A stretch of 64,000 bases of DNA, taken from NCBI RefSeq assembly GCF_900454495.1, contig NZ_UGSI01000001.1, forward strand, positions 2,418,001 to 2,482,000, written 5' to 3'. Numbering within the stretch: the stretch's first letter is position 1; every line of letters begins with the position of its first letter. A program made the position numbers and the translations under genes. Below, piece after piece: positions 19,939 to 29,166 of this stretch. Origin of the DNA: Paenibacillus macerans (GTDB taxonomy: Bacteria > Bacillota > Bacilli > Paenibacillales > Paenibacillaceae). The notes beneath the pieces are model-generated. The model saw nothing but the letters and a program-made list of their open reading frames with translations. It searched no databases and was not told where the DNA came from.

Positions 19939-20233
19939 CTATCCATTTGGAAGATAGTCCTCTACATCAAATTCTCTATCTTTAAAATAATATTTTCGAT
20001 CCTCTTCCGTGATTTCCCGGACCACTTTGCATGGGCTTCCTACGGCAATCACATTATCCGGAATATTTTTCGTCACCACACTGCCTGCCCCGATCACAAC
20101 GTTGTTGCCCACCTCGATATTTTTTCCATAATCACAGTGAAAAGGCGGTTCAATGTGTACATTTGCGCCTGCTTTTCCAAGAGTACTTCGGATCATTTCA
20201 TCCATTTTTGCCTTTTCGTCCGGGCGTATTAAA
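19939..20233 (-). pseudogene. Maltose/galactoside O-acetyltransferase remnant with internal deletion
   Basis: The 88-residue frame joins two separated parts of a Maa/LacA hexapeptide acetyltransferase: [18 protein letters not shown] from the middle and [32 protein letters not shown] from the C-terminus. The roughly 80 residues between them, which hold the active-site histidine and most left-handed beta-helix coils, are missing. The N-terminal domain is also missing; the frame runs back to the HAD stop codon. Deletion between similar hexapeptide repeats would explain the join. Confidence 0.7.
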
Positions 20234-21040
20234 TTATACTTTCGTTAGATCCATCAGCTTCTGTATGGTCAACAACACACCATTCTCTTCATTGGACTTT
20301 GTGATAAAACTGGCCGCTTTTTTGGTATTCTCGCAAGCATTGCCGACCGCAAAGCTGTACTTTGCAATGCGCATCAGTTCCACGTCATTTTCACCGTCCC
20401 CAAAGGACATCGTTTCCTCGAACGTCACTCCGAGCATATCCTGGAGTTTTTTGACCGTTTCCCCCTTATGGGTGTGGAGCGCGGTAATGTCCAGCCATCT
20501 AGGTTCAGAATCAACGATGTAGATTTGCCCCAGCAGCATATTTTCCACATGTTTTCTTAACGCAGAACTGCGGCCTTCGGGATCGTAAACGGTAATTTTA
20601 ATAAAATGACCGTCAATTTGCCTAAACGAGTCAAGTTTAACCACTTTTTCATAAGAGCCTTTAACCACGCTGAACAATTCGTCTTTTATCGTGGCATCAA
20701 CATAAGCCGCTTCGCTGGTACAGGCAATAATCGTCATCTTCGGGTCAAAATTTTGAATCTCTTCAATGGATTTCCGGGCCAGATCATAATCAATCGTAAA
20801 CTCCTTGACAACCTCCCCATCCTTTTTGATTCTTGTTGCGCTATCTCCCAGAATCCAGATGCCTTTGCCATGCTCTCCAAACAACTTCTCCACTCTCTCG
20901 CATTGCTTCCCGGTACAGGCAGCGAAAGCCATACCTTTTTTCTGCATTTCGGCATATACCCGGTTAAACAAATCGATATCAAACGATCCCTCATTATTTA
21001 AAAAAGTACCGTCCAGATCGGTCACGACGAGTTTAATCAT
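20234..21040 (-). CDS. HAD-superfamily Cof-type phosphatase
   Basis: A 268-residue Cof/YwpJ-type haloacid dehalogenase phosphatase. Motif I is VVTDLDGTF with nucleophile Asp and acid/base Asp; motif IV is [12 protein letters not shown] near the C-terminus; the cap domain lies between. Such enzymes dephosphorylate sugar phosphates, flavin mononucleotide or pyridoxal phosphate. The start ATG at 21040 follows AGAAGGAGGACTGAC; a 49-residue upstream extension of the frame crosses the small gene at 21054 in another frame and is not real. It lies 13 bp after that small gene and probably shares its transcript. Confidence 0.85.
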   Translation of the reverse strand: MIKLVVTDLDGTFLNNEGSFDIDLFNRVYAEMQKKGMAFAACTGKQCERVEKLFGEHGKGIWILGDSATRIKKDGEVVKEFTIDYDLARKSIEEIQNFDPKMTIIACTSEAAYVDATIKDELFSVVKGSYEKVVKLDSFRQIDGHFIKITVYDPEGRSSALRKHVENMLLGQIYIVDSEPRWLDITALHTHKGETVKKLQDMLGVTFEETMSFGDGENDVELMRIAKYSFAVGNACENTKKAASFITKSNEENGVLLTIQKLMDLTKV

Positions 21041-21053
21041 GTCAGTCCTCCTT

Positions 21054-21230
21054 CTAGTGCACGTTCTTATCTTCGTCCTCATCCCCATTTCCATGAACAT
21101 TGCGTGTGAACTTCTCATGTAAACGTCGGGCGTAAATATGTGTCCGGGGAGATTCAACCGCACCTCTAACCGCAAAATAGACGCCAATCAGTATGCATAT
21201 ACCTAAAACGGCTTGAACGATGATTGACAT
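21054..21230 (-). CDS. Small single-pass membrane protein, 58 aa
   Basis: ATG 21230 to TAG 21054 encodes a 58-residue protein: a hydrophobic helix (SIIVQAVLGICILIGVYFAV), then a basic segment with several Arg and His, then an acidic tail (GNGDEDEDKN). AAAGGGGG lies about 10 nt before the start. The stop is 13 bp before the HAD start, so the two are likely translated together. I do not recognise the family. A topology with a short outside end and a charged cytoplasmic tail suggests a regulator or accessory subunit of a membrane protein. Confidence 0.55.
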   Translation of the reverse strand: MSIIVQAVLGICILIGVYFAVRGAVESPRTHIYARRLHEKFTRNVHGNGDEDEDKNVH

Positions 21231-21269
21231 GGCGCACTCTACCCCCTTTTATAAAAGTTAATACAACCC

Positions 21270-21292
21270 CTTTATAATGTAGTTTTATAAAG
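21270..21292. promoter_or_regulatory. CTTTATAA inverted repeat upstream of the 58-aa gene
   Basis: CTTTATAA and TTATAAAG are separated by 7 bp. The same half-site occurs as ACTTTATAAAGT upstream of the MFS gene (22792-22803). It may be an operator of the neighbouring ROK regulator. Confidence 0.4.
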
Positions 21293-21373
21293 TATCTGCA
21301 CCAATCACGTGATAACTTGGCTGATACATTAAAAGCATAAATGTTGGAACGCGTTACATGTCAAGGTTTAATT

Positions 21374-21493
21374 CTATTCAAATAAATCCTCAATGGAACG
21401 AACCGGTTTCACCTCCACGGGCTGTTTCGACATCGATAGACACGTGTAGGTTCCAGTCCATATGACGGCACATAAGATAATGTATGAAAGCAT
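21374..21493 (-). CDS. Very small membrane protein, 39 aa, overlapping the MFS gene end
   Basis: ATG at 21493 starts one base after the MFS stop codon, with GAGG seven bases upstream inside the MFS coding end. It encodes a hydrophobic N-terminal helix (MLSYIILCAVIWTGTYTCL) and a short polar tail ending VRSIEDLFE, then TAG at 21374. The near-overlap and ribosome site suggest translational coupling to the transporter. Small accessory subunits are known for some secondary transporters; that role is inference here. Confidence 0.5.
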   Translation of the reverse strand: MLSYIILCAVIWTGTYTCLSMSKQPVEVKPVRSIEDLFE

Positions 21494-21494
21494 C

Positions 21495-22715
21495 CTAAAT
21501 CCTCGCTTTCTCTTGTTTGCTTAAAATGCGGTTTATTTTCTCCGCGCTCAACATCATGAAGATAAGAAAAGCAAGCACAACAAACGGGAACAAGGTTATG
21601 TCCGTCTGTGTGGCGATGATTCCAAAAAGCGGGGGAAGAAATGTGGTTCCCGTATATGCGGCCGCCATCTGATACCCCATCAGCCTCGCTGAATTTTCCC
21701 TTCCAAACCGGGCCGGCGTTTCATGAAGAAGCCCTGGATAGACGGGAGCAAGGCCGAGTCCAATCAGAATGAATCCAATGAGGGAAAGCGGAACGGACAG
21801 CGGAAGCAAAAGGATGATCCCGCCGGCAATGGCGACAATCTGACCGCACCGGATTAACACACGATTATGGACTTTCATCGTAATAAAACCGGTAACCAGC
21901 CTTCCGACGGTAATTCCCCCGTAGTATAAAGAGATCCAGCCGGCAGCCGTCTCCGCCGCAATATTTCCCGCACCGACCAGGTAGGTGGCTCCCCATAACC
22001 CTACCGTGGTTTCAACCCCGCAATAGAATAAAAAAGCGATAAGGGAATATTTGACGCCTTTGATGCGGAGGACATTGGCTTTGGAACTTCCGTTCGGCTG
22101 CACGATCACGGATTCAACTTGGGTCTGTTGTACTTCGTTTTGCGAATGTTCAAGCTCGCGGCGGGCGGCGACGCTTTTCCATAGGGGGAGCGTAACAAAC
22201 AAGATAATGACGAGTCCGAACTGTACCATCGAAATTGCTGCATACCCCCCTCTCCAGGAGTGATGGCCGGCAATATAGGCGGACATAATAATCGGCCCCA
22301 TGGTTGCCCCCGCACCCCAGAAACAGTGCAACCAGTTCATATGATAGGCGTTGTAATTTTCAGCCACATAGTGATTCAGGGCCGCATCAACGGCACCTGC
22401 GCCAAGGCCAAGAGGAATGGCCAGAAGAACAAGCCAGATCATCGAGGGAGCCACAGAGAATCCAAGCAGCGCACCGGCAGTCAGACAGCAGCTAATCAGG
22501 GTAACCTTGCCCGTCCCCAAGCGCTGAATTAGGCTCCCGCTAGCCAGACTGGATACGATGGTCCCTCCCGCCACAACCATGGACAAGATCCCGGCAGAGC
22601 CGAAGGAAGCACCGATGTCGGGCCATATCACGGGCCAGGCCGATCCCAGCAAAGAATCGGGAAGCCCCAGGCTAATAAACGCCAGATATATAATGATTAA
22701 GAACCAAGTTGCCAT
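21495..22715 (-). CDS. MFS transporter (sugar-type)
   Basis: A 406-residue major facilitator with about 12 membrane helices in two halves joined by a charged loop (KSVAARRELEHSQNEVQQTQVES). SLGLPDSLLGSAWP at the N-terminus and the two-half pattern resemble FucP-like and related sugar permeases; the substrate is unknown. The start ATG follows GGGGAACTGCT. It is divergent in logic but on the same strand as the ROK regulator upstream (22899-23903), with a terminator between them, so it has its own promoter near the ACTTTATAAAGT palindrome. Confidence 0.8.
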   Translation of the reverse strand: MATWFLIIIYLAFISLGLPDSLLGSAWPVIWPDIGASFGSAGILSMVVAGGTIVSSLASGSLIQRLGTGKVTLISCCLTAGALLGFSVAPSMIWLVLLAIPLGLGAGAVDAALNHYVAENYNAYHMNWLHCFWGAGATMGPIIMSAYIAGHHSWRGGYAAISMVQFGLVIILFVTLPLWKSVAARRELEHSQNEVQQTQVESVIVQPNGSSKANVLRIKGVKYSLIAFLFYCGVETTVGLWGATYLVGAGNIAAETAAGWISLYYGGITVGRLVTGFITMKVHNRVLIRCGQIVAIAGGIILLLPLSVPLSLIGFILIGLGLAPVYPGLLHETPARFGRENSARLMGYQMAAAYTGTTFLPPLFGIIATQTDITLFPFVVLAFLIFMMLSAEKINRILSKQEKARI

Positions 22716-22791
22716 AGCAGTTCCCCTTTCATAGTGAAGGTATATGATCCCAGTTTCATCTGCTTCCTAATGAAAGCACCTTACTTAAATC

Positions 22792-22803
22792 ACTTTATAA
22801 AGT
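22792..22803. promoter_or_regulatory. ACTTTATAAAGT palindrome upstream of the MFS gene
   Basis: A perfect 12-bp palindrome about 77 bp upstream of the MFS start. It shares CTTTATAA half-sites with 21270-21292. Candidate regulator site. Confidence 0.4.
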
Positions 22804-22860
22804 TCATTTATTTAATATGCATCAGCAGCTCTCTTTTGTCAATACATGGAGTTGAACGGC

Positions 22861-22893
22861 AAAAAGAAAACCCCAAGATTCGATCAAGGGGTT
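22861..22893 (-). terminator. Terminator of the ROK regulator gene
   Basis: On the minus strand AACCCC...GGGGTT with inner GAT/ATC pairs, followed by TTCTTTTTG, directly after the ROK stop. Confidence 0.75.
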
Positions 22894-22898
22894 CCAAG

Positions 22899-23903
22899 TC
22901 AATTAAAATGGCTTAAGGCCGGCTCCAATTCTTTGAGCGTCAGCCAGCGCATGCCCGTCTCAAAATCCTGTTGAAAGGTCTCCTGCAGAATCACTTCAGG
23001 ATATGACGGCATGGGATGCTGAGTCCGATAAGCTTCCCACGCGGAGTTCCAGATATCCGCTCCCACCATGTCCTGGTATATCACGATTTTGTCCGGAGCA
23101 AGCACGGCATTTACGCTTTGAATGACTTGGCATACCGAGCCCACAAACGTTTCCTTGTCCATCTCATGATACCAGTCCACATCCATAGGAAGGAACTTGA
23201 TCTCTCCGGCCATGCCGTTTTTTCCTTTGAATACTTTTCCATCAAGATAAATGCCCATACCTGGCGGGTATTTCGCGGGAAAATAAATACCCAGTACACA
23301 TTGCTCGTCATCCGGATCCCGGTTCGCACAATACCCGCTGATAGCGGCATTAACATCATTCTCCACCATAACGGGCAATCCAAATTGCGTTTCAATATCT
23401 TCAATCATGCGCACACCCATCAGCGCCTGATGAGCGCTCACCGTAATCTCGCCATTGACGGCCTGTCCGGGAATGCCGATGCCAATTACTTTAATGGAGG
23501 GATACAACGTGAGGAAGCGTTCAATCATGTCATAGAACTGTTGCCGGTCAAAAACAGGCATTACATATTCTTCTTTTTGCAAAATATGATCTTCCAGATT
23601 CACGACTGCCGCGGAAATAAGCTCCTGCCCTTGGGTCTCCTTCATGTAAATGACGAGCGCGAGACTAAAATCGTAATTGTATCGATAGGTTAGCGCCGGT
23701 CTTCCCCCGTTGGACGGAACGGTTTCGTCCTCAAATATCTCACCAAGGTCATGCAGTTCTTTTACGAGGGAATTCACCGTAACTACGCTCAGTTTGGTCA
23801 ACGCAGCCAGCTGTGGTTTGGTTGCCGTTTCCACCCGTTTCATCGCCTGGCGCACATTGTTTAAATTGATTTCTTTTATTAAATTAGCGTTTGCTTTTTT
23901 CAT
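22899..23903 (-). CDS. ROK-family transcriptional regulator (NagC/XylR type)
   Basis: A 334-residue protein with an N-terminal winged helix (NLNNVRQAMKRVETATKPQLAALTKLSVVTVNSLVKELHDLG, with the turn at LAALTKLS) and a sugar-kinase-like ROK domain (VIGIGIPGQAVNGEI; PVMVENDVNAAISGY). The usual ROK zinc cluster (a Cys-rich motif after a His) is absent, and ATP-binding residues are weak, so it should act only as a regulator. It probably controls the downstream MFS gene and responds to its sugar. Confidence 0.85.
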   Translation of the reverse strand: MKKANANLIKEINLNNVRQAMKRVETATKPQLAALTKLSVVTVNSLVKELHDLGEIFEDETVPSNGGRPALTYRYNYDFSLALVIYMKETQGQELISAAVVNLEDHILQKEEYVMPVFDRQQFYDMIERFLTLYPSIKVIGIGIPGQAVNGEITVSAHQALMGVRMIEDIETQFGLPVMVENDVNAAISGYCANRDPDDEQCVLGIYFPAKYPPGMGIYLDGKVFKGKNGMAGEIKFLPMDVDWYHEMDKETFVGSVCQVIQSVNAVLAPDKIVIYQDMVGADIWNSAWEAYRTQHPMPSYPEVILQETFQQDFETGMRWLTLKELEPALSHFN

Positions 23904-24098
23904 CAGTATCCCTCTTTAATGAGCATGTTTCCAATCCATAACCTGTTCGCACATATAGATAATTTTACACGGATATCCCCCGGTTTTCATCTTTTTCTAT
24001 ATGCCGCCGACAGGGTAGCAATCGATAAGAAACGTAAATTCAATTTTTCGGGTACAATAAAAACGATTGTCCACCTTACAATTTAGGAGGAAAATGTG

Positions 24099-25037
24099 AT
24101 GAATGACGCCAAAAACGGTTCGCTGACCCGTTCCATCATCCCGCACCTGTGGTTCGACAAAGCGGCCAAGGAAGCCGCGGAGTTCTATTGTACCGTCTTC
24201 CCGGATTCTAAAGTCACGAGCGCAGTGACCTTGCGCGATACGCCCTCGGGCGATTCCGATCTCGTTACGTTTACCGTCTGGGGACATCCGTTTATGGCGA
24301 TCTCTGCGGGGCCGTACTTTAAGATCAACCCTTCCATCTCGTTTATCGTAAATTTCGACCCGTCCCGGGAGGAGAACGCAAGGGAGATGCTCGACGAGGC
24401 GTGGAGCAAGCTGTCCAAAGACGGCACCGCGCTTATGCCGCTGGATAAGTACCCGTTCAGCGAACGGTACGGCTGGATTCAGGACAAGTATGGCGTTTCG
24501 TGGCAGCTTATGCTGACGAATCCGGACGGGGAGCCGCGGCCGGCGATCATCCCCTCCATGATGTTCGTGGGCGAAAATTACGGTAAAGCGGAACAAGCGC
24601 GCGAGTTCTATCTTTCGGTCTTCCGCAATGCCAAATCGGGAAACCTGTTTCGGTATGGCCCCGGCCATGAGCCGGACCGGGAGGAAGCGGTGATGTTCAC
24701 CGACTTTATGCTGGAAAATACCTGGTTTACGGCCATGGACAGCGCGCATGAACACCATTTCAACTTCAACGAAGCGGTTTCCCTGTTGGTTAATTGCGAG
24801 GCGCAGGAGGACATAGACTACTACTGGGAAAAACTTTCCGCCGTCCCCGAAGCCGAGCAGTGCGGCTGGCTCAAAGACAAATACGGCGTTTCGTGGCAAA
24901 TCTCCCCCGCTCTGCTGGACGAAATGATGACCAAGGGCACGCCCGAGCAAATTGACCGCGTCACGCAGGCGTTCTTGAAAATGAAAAAGTTCGACCTTGC
25001 GGAGCTGCAAAAAGCGTTCCAAGGGGATCGAGGATAA
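24099..25037 (+). CDS. Tandem PhnB-like (VOC fold) protein
   Basis: A 312-residue protein of two repeated PhnB-type glyoxalase/VOC domains. The first starts [27 protein letters not shown]; the second starts [26 protein letters not shown]. Each ends with the same [13 protein letters not shown] / [13 protein letters not shown] pattern, showing internal duplication. The PhnB class shares the fold of methyltransferase-like and glyoxalase proteins but has no settled activity. ATG 24099 lies 8 nt after AGGAGG; a GTG directly before it is less likely. Confidence 0.8.
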   Translation: MNDAKNGSLTRSIIPHLWFDKAAKEAAEFYCTVFPDSKVTSAVTLRDTPSGDSDLVTFTVWGHPFMAISAGPYFKINPSISFIVNFDPSREENAREMLDEAWSKLSKDGTALMPLDKYPFSERYGWIQDKYGVSWQLMLTNPDGEPRPAIIPSMMFVGENYGKAEQAREFYLSVFRNAKSGNLFRYGPGHEPDREEAVMFTDFMLENTWFTAMDSAHEHHFNFNEAVSLLVNCEAQEDIDYYWEKLSAVPEAEQCGWLKDKYGVSWQISPALLDEMMTKGTPEQIDRVTQAFLKMKKFDLAELQKAFQGDRG

Positions 25038-25131
25038 ATCGCCGCGCTTGAATGAACTCGTAAAAAACGGGAGAATGACACGGCCCGCCGGCCGGCATCC
25101 TCCCGTTTTGCACTTTATTTTGCCGTTCAAA

Positions 25132-26334
25132 TTATTCAGTTATGCCCAAACTTCGTTTATACGCAAAAATCTCTTCGACAGCCTGCTGATAGCCGCCCGC
25201 GGCCCGGAACGAATCGCCGAGTTCAACGCATGCCTTGCGGATCGACGGATCGCCCAGCACCTTCTCCGCCGCCTCTCTGAGTTCTCCCGCAGTTAAGTCT
25301 GCTTGATTTAACTGGACGCCTGCGCCCAGTTCAGCGACACGCCGGGCTATTACAGGCTGGTCGGCGCTTTGGGGCAGTACGATCAGCGGCACGCCATAAT
25401 ACAGGCCTTCACTGGTGCTGTTCATCCCGCCGTGGGTGATAAACAATTTAGCGCGCTGCAGCACTTCCAGCTGCGGTACGTAGCCCGCCACGATAAAATT
25501 CGCCGGAATATCTCCCAATTCCTCCATCCGGGTTCGGCTGCCAACGGATAAAATCACGGTGTACTTTGTTTCGGCGAACGCCGCAAAACAAAGCTTGTAA
25601 AAATCCAACGCCTGGTTGAAAACCGTGCCGAGCGATATGTAAATCAGGCGTTCCGTGTCCACTCGGGAGAAATCAAATGAATCGTTGGAGCGCGGCACGA
25701 CAGACGGCCCGACAAACTTGTACGTCTCATCGAAACTTGCTCCATCGGGTTGGAAGGGTCTCGAAGTGTAAACAATGGTCATGGGCGCTGGATTGCAAAA
25801 AACTTCGTAAGCGGAGCCCGCTTGCACATGGTATTTCGCTTGCACCTCGCTGACCAGCTGCTGGAACTCCTTAATGGCCCGTTCATTCACGTCTGCCGGA
25901 AAATGGCGCGACAAGCCCTCCTGCAGACGGTCAAAGCCGCTTTGCTCCATGGCAAAACTCGAGCATGAGTTGATCGCCGGCAAACCGAGGATTTGCGCAA
26001 GCAAACGCCCGCAGCCGAACATCGAGTCATGGATGATGTAATCAAAGCGCTCTCCCTTGGTTTGCTCCAGGACGCTGGGAATGACGTTATCGGCGGTGCG
26101 CAATAGTCCGCCTACCCGCGCCCAAGGCGTTCTTCCGCCCGCAAGGAACGCCTCCAGAAATTTCCCGACGTCGAAGGTGATCGCTTTTGCGCCCGTCCGC
26201 TCCACGCGATCGCGAAATTGCTCGGCAACGAAATACACCACCTCTTCGCCGCGATGGACAAGTTCCTGCACCACACCGAGAGTTGGATTGATATGTCCCT
26301 CGGAGCCTCCATTGATAAATAAAACGCGTGCCAT
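25132..26334 (-). CDS. Macrolide-type GT1 glycosyltransferase
   Basis: A 400-residue GT-B glycosyltransferase of the MGT/YjiC group. The N-terminal acceptor domain begins ARVLFINGGSEGHINPTLGVVQELVHRGEEV, with the catalytic His in GGSEGH. The C-terminal donor-binding signature is HGGMNSTSEGLYYGVPLIVLPQSADQ. It would transfer a sugar from UDP-sugar to a small acceptor such as a macrolide, flavonoid or lipid. ATG 26334 is preferred: AGAAAGGGTG precedes it by about 8 nt, whereas the two upstream starts overlap that site. The plus-strand PhnB gene converges on it from 95 bp away. Confidence 0.85.
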   Translation of the reverse strand: MARVLFINGGSEGHINPTLGVVQELVHRGEEVVYFVAEQFRDRVERTGAKAITFDVGKFLEAFLAGGRTPWARVGGLLRTADNVIPSVLEQTKGERFDYIIHDSMFGCGRLLAQILGLPAINSCSSFAMEQSGFDRLQEGLSRHFPADVNERAIKEFQQLVSEVQAKYHVQAGSAYEVFCNPAPMTIVYTSRPFQPDGASFDETYKFVGPSVVPRSNDSFDFSRVDTERLIYISLGTVFNQALDFYKLCFAAFAETKYTVILSVGSRTRMEELGDIPANFIVAGYVPQLEVLQRAKLFITHGGMNSTSEGLYYGVPLIVLPQSADQPVIARRVAELGAGVQLNQADLTAGELREAAEKVLGDPSIRKACVELGDSFRAAGGYQQAVEEIFAYKRSLGITE

Positions 26335-26358
26335 AGCCATCACCCTTTCTTGACAAAT

Positions 26359-27552
26359 TTATTCGTATTCTCCGCCGGTCGGCTTCAATTCGTCAAGCGG
26401 AACAAGCGACGCGGCGGCAAACAGCAATTGCTCCTTGCTGACCGACTTGGCCGTGCTGATGGAAATATGCGTCGATCCGCGCGTGATATACCAAGTCCCG
26501 TTTCCTTCCTCCTGCTGCCGCAAATCCATGCTCGACTGCCGGACGGCAAAATGCGGGTATGTCAGCTTCACCACCCCAGCTTTCTCTTGCTCCGCTGTCA
26601 TTCCGTAGTCCGTAGCAACGCCTTTTCGCGGTACGTAAGGATCAAAAACGCGGGCGGCTTCGGCTTGTTCCCGGATGTGTTTTACTTCTTCGCTTGTATA
26701 TGGGATGGTAACGAAACGGTCGGAGTAGTATTCGTCGCTTGCGTACTGGCTAAATTCTTGCAGTCCGCCCTTTTTCATCCAATACAGCTTGACGTGGGAC
26801 TGATCCTTGCCGAACGCGGCCAAAACCGCCCCCTCCTCGGTGATGGAAACAGCTTCCGCGCGCAACGCTTCGTTAAGGTTGCTCCGCTCGATATGCCCGT
26901 CTTTCCACCGGTAAATCGACGTATGCGGGACCGTCCCCGAGCTCACGATCACCTCAGGCAAGCCGTCGTGGTCCACATCCGTTTCCGCGGCATAACCTTC
27001 ATCGATCACCATAAGCTGCACCGGCTCCCCGTCTTGCAACTCAATGTAACGGGTCATGGAAGCGGCCGCGCCGACGGCGCCCTGGATTTTGACGACTTTT
27101 TTACCGAATAACATAATGCTCTCGACAGTCACAGCGTCGTCCTGATCGTAATGATATCCGGCTACCGTTCCCAAATCGTACACGAGATGATCTCGGACTA
27201 AGGCTGCATAAAGAGAATCGGTATCGTTCTTGCGGGTATAAATGACGATCTTGTTTCCCCGGGAAGCGTCTCCCCCGCTCAAAGCTGTTTCTTTCACGAT
27301 GCGATCCGCCTGCTGCAACCCTTCTTCCAGCACTTGGACTTTCCCGGAGCCTTCATATTTTTGCCACAATAGCGGCAGTTCCCCGCCTTCAGCGGCATCT
27401 GCAAAGGTTGCCGAAGCGCTGGCCGTATTCGATATTTGCGGCGATGCCGGGCTGTCCTTTGCCCCGGAAGCTTGCCCGGGATCCGCAACGTTCCCGTAAG
27501 CTGCGCTCAACAACAAGCAGGCGGCGCTAATGACCAAAATTTTAAAATTCAA
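26359..27552 (-). CDS. Secreted hypothetical protein, 397 aa
   Basis: The N-terminus MNFKILVISAACLLLSAAYG is a signal peptide without a clean lipobox. The mature part begins with a low-complexity Ala/Ser/Pro stretch and then a mixed alpha/beta domain. Acidic DVDHDGLPEVIVSSG looks like a calcium-binding FG-GAP/EF-type loop, which suggests an extracellular beta-propeller-like section. I recognise no catalytic motif. It starts 24 bp upstream of the glycosyltransferase on the same strand, so the two may be one operon. Confidence 0.6.
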   Translation of the reverse strand: MNFKILVISAACLLLSAAYGNVADPGQASGAKDSPASPQISNTASASATFADAAEGGELPLLWQKYEGSGKVQVLEEGLQQADRIVKETALSGGDASRGNKIVIYTRKNDTDSLYAALVRDHLVYDLGTVAGYHYDQDDAVTVESIMLFGKKVVKIQGAVGAAASMTRYIELQDGEPVQLMVIDEGYAAETDVDHDGLPEVIVSSGTVPHTSIYRWKDGHIERSNLNEALRAEAVSITEEGAVLAAFGKDQSHVKLYWMKKGGLQEFSQYASDEYYSDRFVTIPYTSEEVKHIREQAEAARVFDPYVPRKGVATDYGMTAEQEKAGVVKLTYPHFAVRQSSMDLRQQEEGNGTWYITRGSTHISISTAKSVSKEQLLFAAASLVPLDELKPTGGEYE

Positions 27553-27674
27553 ATAAGATCACTCCAAACGACTATGATACTCTTATAGACGCATGAACAT
27601 GGAAAAAGTTGATATTACTCCTTGTTTTGCTGTAACTCTTATTATACACATCAAGAAAAAGAGGTAAAAACCAG

Positions 27675-27714
27675 GAAGCGATCCGATATCACGCGAGTGA
27701 TACAGGATCGCTTC
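27675..27714 (-). terminator. Terminator of the glucuronide symporter gene
   Basis: GAAGCGATCC pairs with GGATCGCTTC around an inner TATCACgcgaGTGATA hairpin; T-rich tracts follow on both strands. It serves the minus-strand operon ending at 27737. Confidence 0.75.
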
Positions 27715-27736
27715 TTCATTTTGGCTGTTTGTTGAA

Positions 27737-29146
27737 TTAACCGTTCCTTTTTTTCTTCAAATCTTCCGCAAGCTGCAGAGTCCGATTTTTGCTCAACGGG
27801 TACAGCAGAACGATAACTAAAAATGCAAAGAGAATAATGATCGCCGGCGCGAGAGTAGCCAGCATATAGATACCGTCCAAGGTTCTTTGTTCCTGAACTT
27901 CAAGCTTAACATTGTAGCCAACAAGTCCGATGGCAAATCCGCCAACTCCTCCGGCGACCGCTTGGCCCACCTTTCGCGAAAATGAATAGACAGAATAGAT
28001 GGTACCGTCCTCCCTCAAACCTGTTAGAGATTCATGATAATCAATGATGTCCGTGACAAAGGCCCAGATCATTAAGTTAAAGAAAGCGTAACCAAACATG
28101 CCGATAGCGGAAAGGGCCACAAATTGATTGGCTGAAAGATCCGGTAAGAAGTACAGTATTCCATATGCCATGACGGTCAGAAGCAACCCCACACAGGTAA
28201 TTTCTTTCTTGCCAAATTTTGCAACCAGCGGTTTGGCCAGGGGCATGGCGATGAGAACGGTTGCCACCTGCATTACACCTACCAGGCTTAATGCTGTAGA
28301 GCTACTAAAATAATCTTTAAACAAATATACGTTGGTACTTCCCATCAAGGTCAAAAACACTATAAAAATCAACGATGCAGCCAAAATTGAAATCAGCGGC
28401 TTGTTTTTAAGCAATCCCTTTAATGTTGTAGACATAGAGGATTTAACTTTATTATTTGAGTTGTAGGAAGTAATTCGCTCTGTAGACAATCGGAAGCATC
28501 CAAGATATGAAGCCAAAGATAAAATGGCAAAGAGAACAGCAGCAAGCAAAATTCGGTTTGCGTCTATCTTGTTGTCTACAAAAATAATCAATGGGACTAC
28601 CGCATTGACAAACAACTGAGCGATGGTGGCACCGAGCGTACGGAAAGTAGATAAAGTAGTGCGTTCAACAGGATTACCTGTGATGACAGATGCCATAGAA
28701 CCATAAGGAATGTTGACCGTGCTGTACAAAGTACCCCATAAAATATAAGTCACATAGGCATACGCAACGTAAAAGCCGTCTGACAACCCGGGAATGTGTA
28801 CAAACATTAACACGCCACAAATGACGAGCGGAAATGACATTCTAAAAATCCAGGGCCGGAACTTCCCCTGTTTGCCCGGATTTCTTGTGTCGATAAATCT
28901 GCCCCATGTAATGTCCGCGAGCGCATCCCATAGTCTTGCGATCATGAAGAGAACCCCTACAGCAACTGGGCTGATCCCCAGAATGTCTGTATAATAGACC
29001 AATAAGTAGGATCCTACGAGCATAAAGAAGAAGTCATTGCCTAAATCCCCCAACATATAGCCGAACTTATCTCTAAAACCAAACTTTCTGGTCTGTGTGC
29101 CTGTTTGCTCAATTTGCAAAGTTTCGAGATTTTTTTCCGGATTCAT
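27737..29146 (-). CDS. GPH-family glycoside/glucuronide:cation symporter
   Basis: A 469-residue 12-helix symporter of the MelB/XylP/UidB family. The N-terminal hallmark is visible (FRDKFGYMLGDLGNDFFFMLVGSYLLVYYTD), as is the conserved ALADITWGRFIDTRNPGKQGKFRPW loop. It imports glycosides with a cation. It begins 20 bp after uidA on the same strand with GGTGGAGGAAAC at the start, so the natural substrate is probably a beta-glucuronide or related uronide. This is the import route of locus 1, which has no ABC permeases. Confidence 0.85.
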   Translation of the reverse strand: MNPEKNLETLQIEQTGTQTRKFGFRDKFGYMLGDLGNDFFFMLVGSYLLVYYTDILGISPVAVGVLFMIARLWDALADITWGRFIDTRNPGKQGKFRPWIFRMSFPLVICGVLMFVHIPGLSDGFYVAYAYVTYILWGTLYSTVNIPYGSMASVITGNPVERTTLSTFRTLGATIAQLFVNAVVPLIIFVDNKIDANRILLAAVLFAILSLASYLGCFRLSTERITSYNSNNKVKSSMSTTLKGLLKNKPLISILAASLIFIVFLTLMGSTNVYLFKDYFSSSTALSLVGVMQVATVLIAMPLAKPLVAKFGKKEITCVGLLLTVMAYGILYFLPDLSANQFVALSAIGMFGYAFFNLMIWAFVTDIIDYHESLTGLREDGTIYSVYSFSRKVGQAVAGGVGGFAIGLVGYNVKLEVQEQRTLDGIYMLATLAPAIIILFAFLVIVLLYPLSKNRTLQLAEDLKKKRNG

Positions 29147-29166
29147 GTTTCCTCCACCCCCGCTGA

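Noticed and set aside
20600..21187. 49-residue N-terminal extension of the HAD phosphatase
   Set aside because: The extension overlaps the 58-aa gene in another frame and precedes the invariant motif I; the internal ATG has AGAAGGAGG upstream.
23997..25130. Minus-strand frame of about 377 codons opposite the PhnB-like gene
   Set aside because: Antisense shadow. The plus-strand gene has an ideal AGGAGG site and clear duplicated VOC domains.
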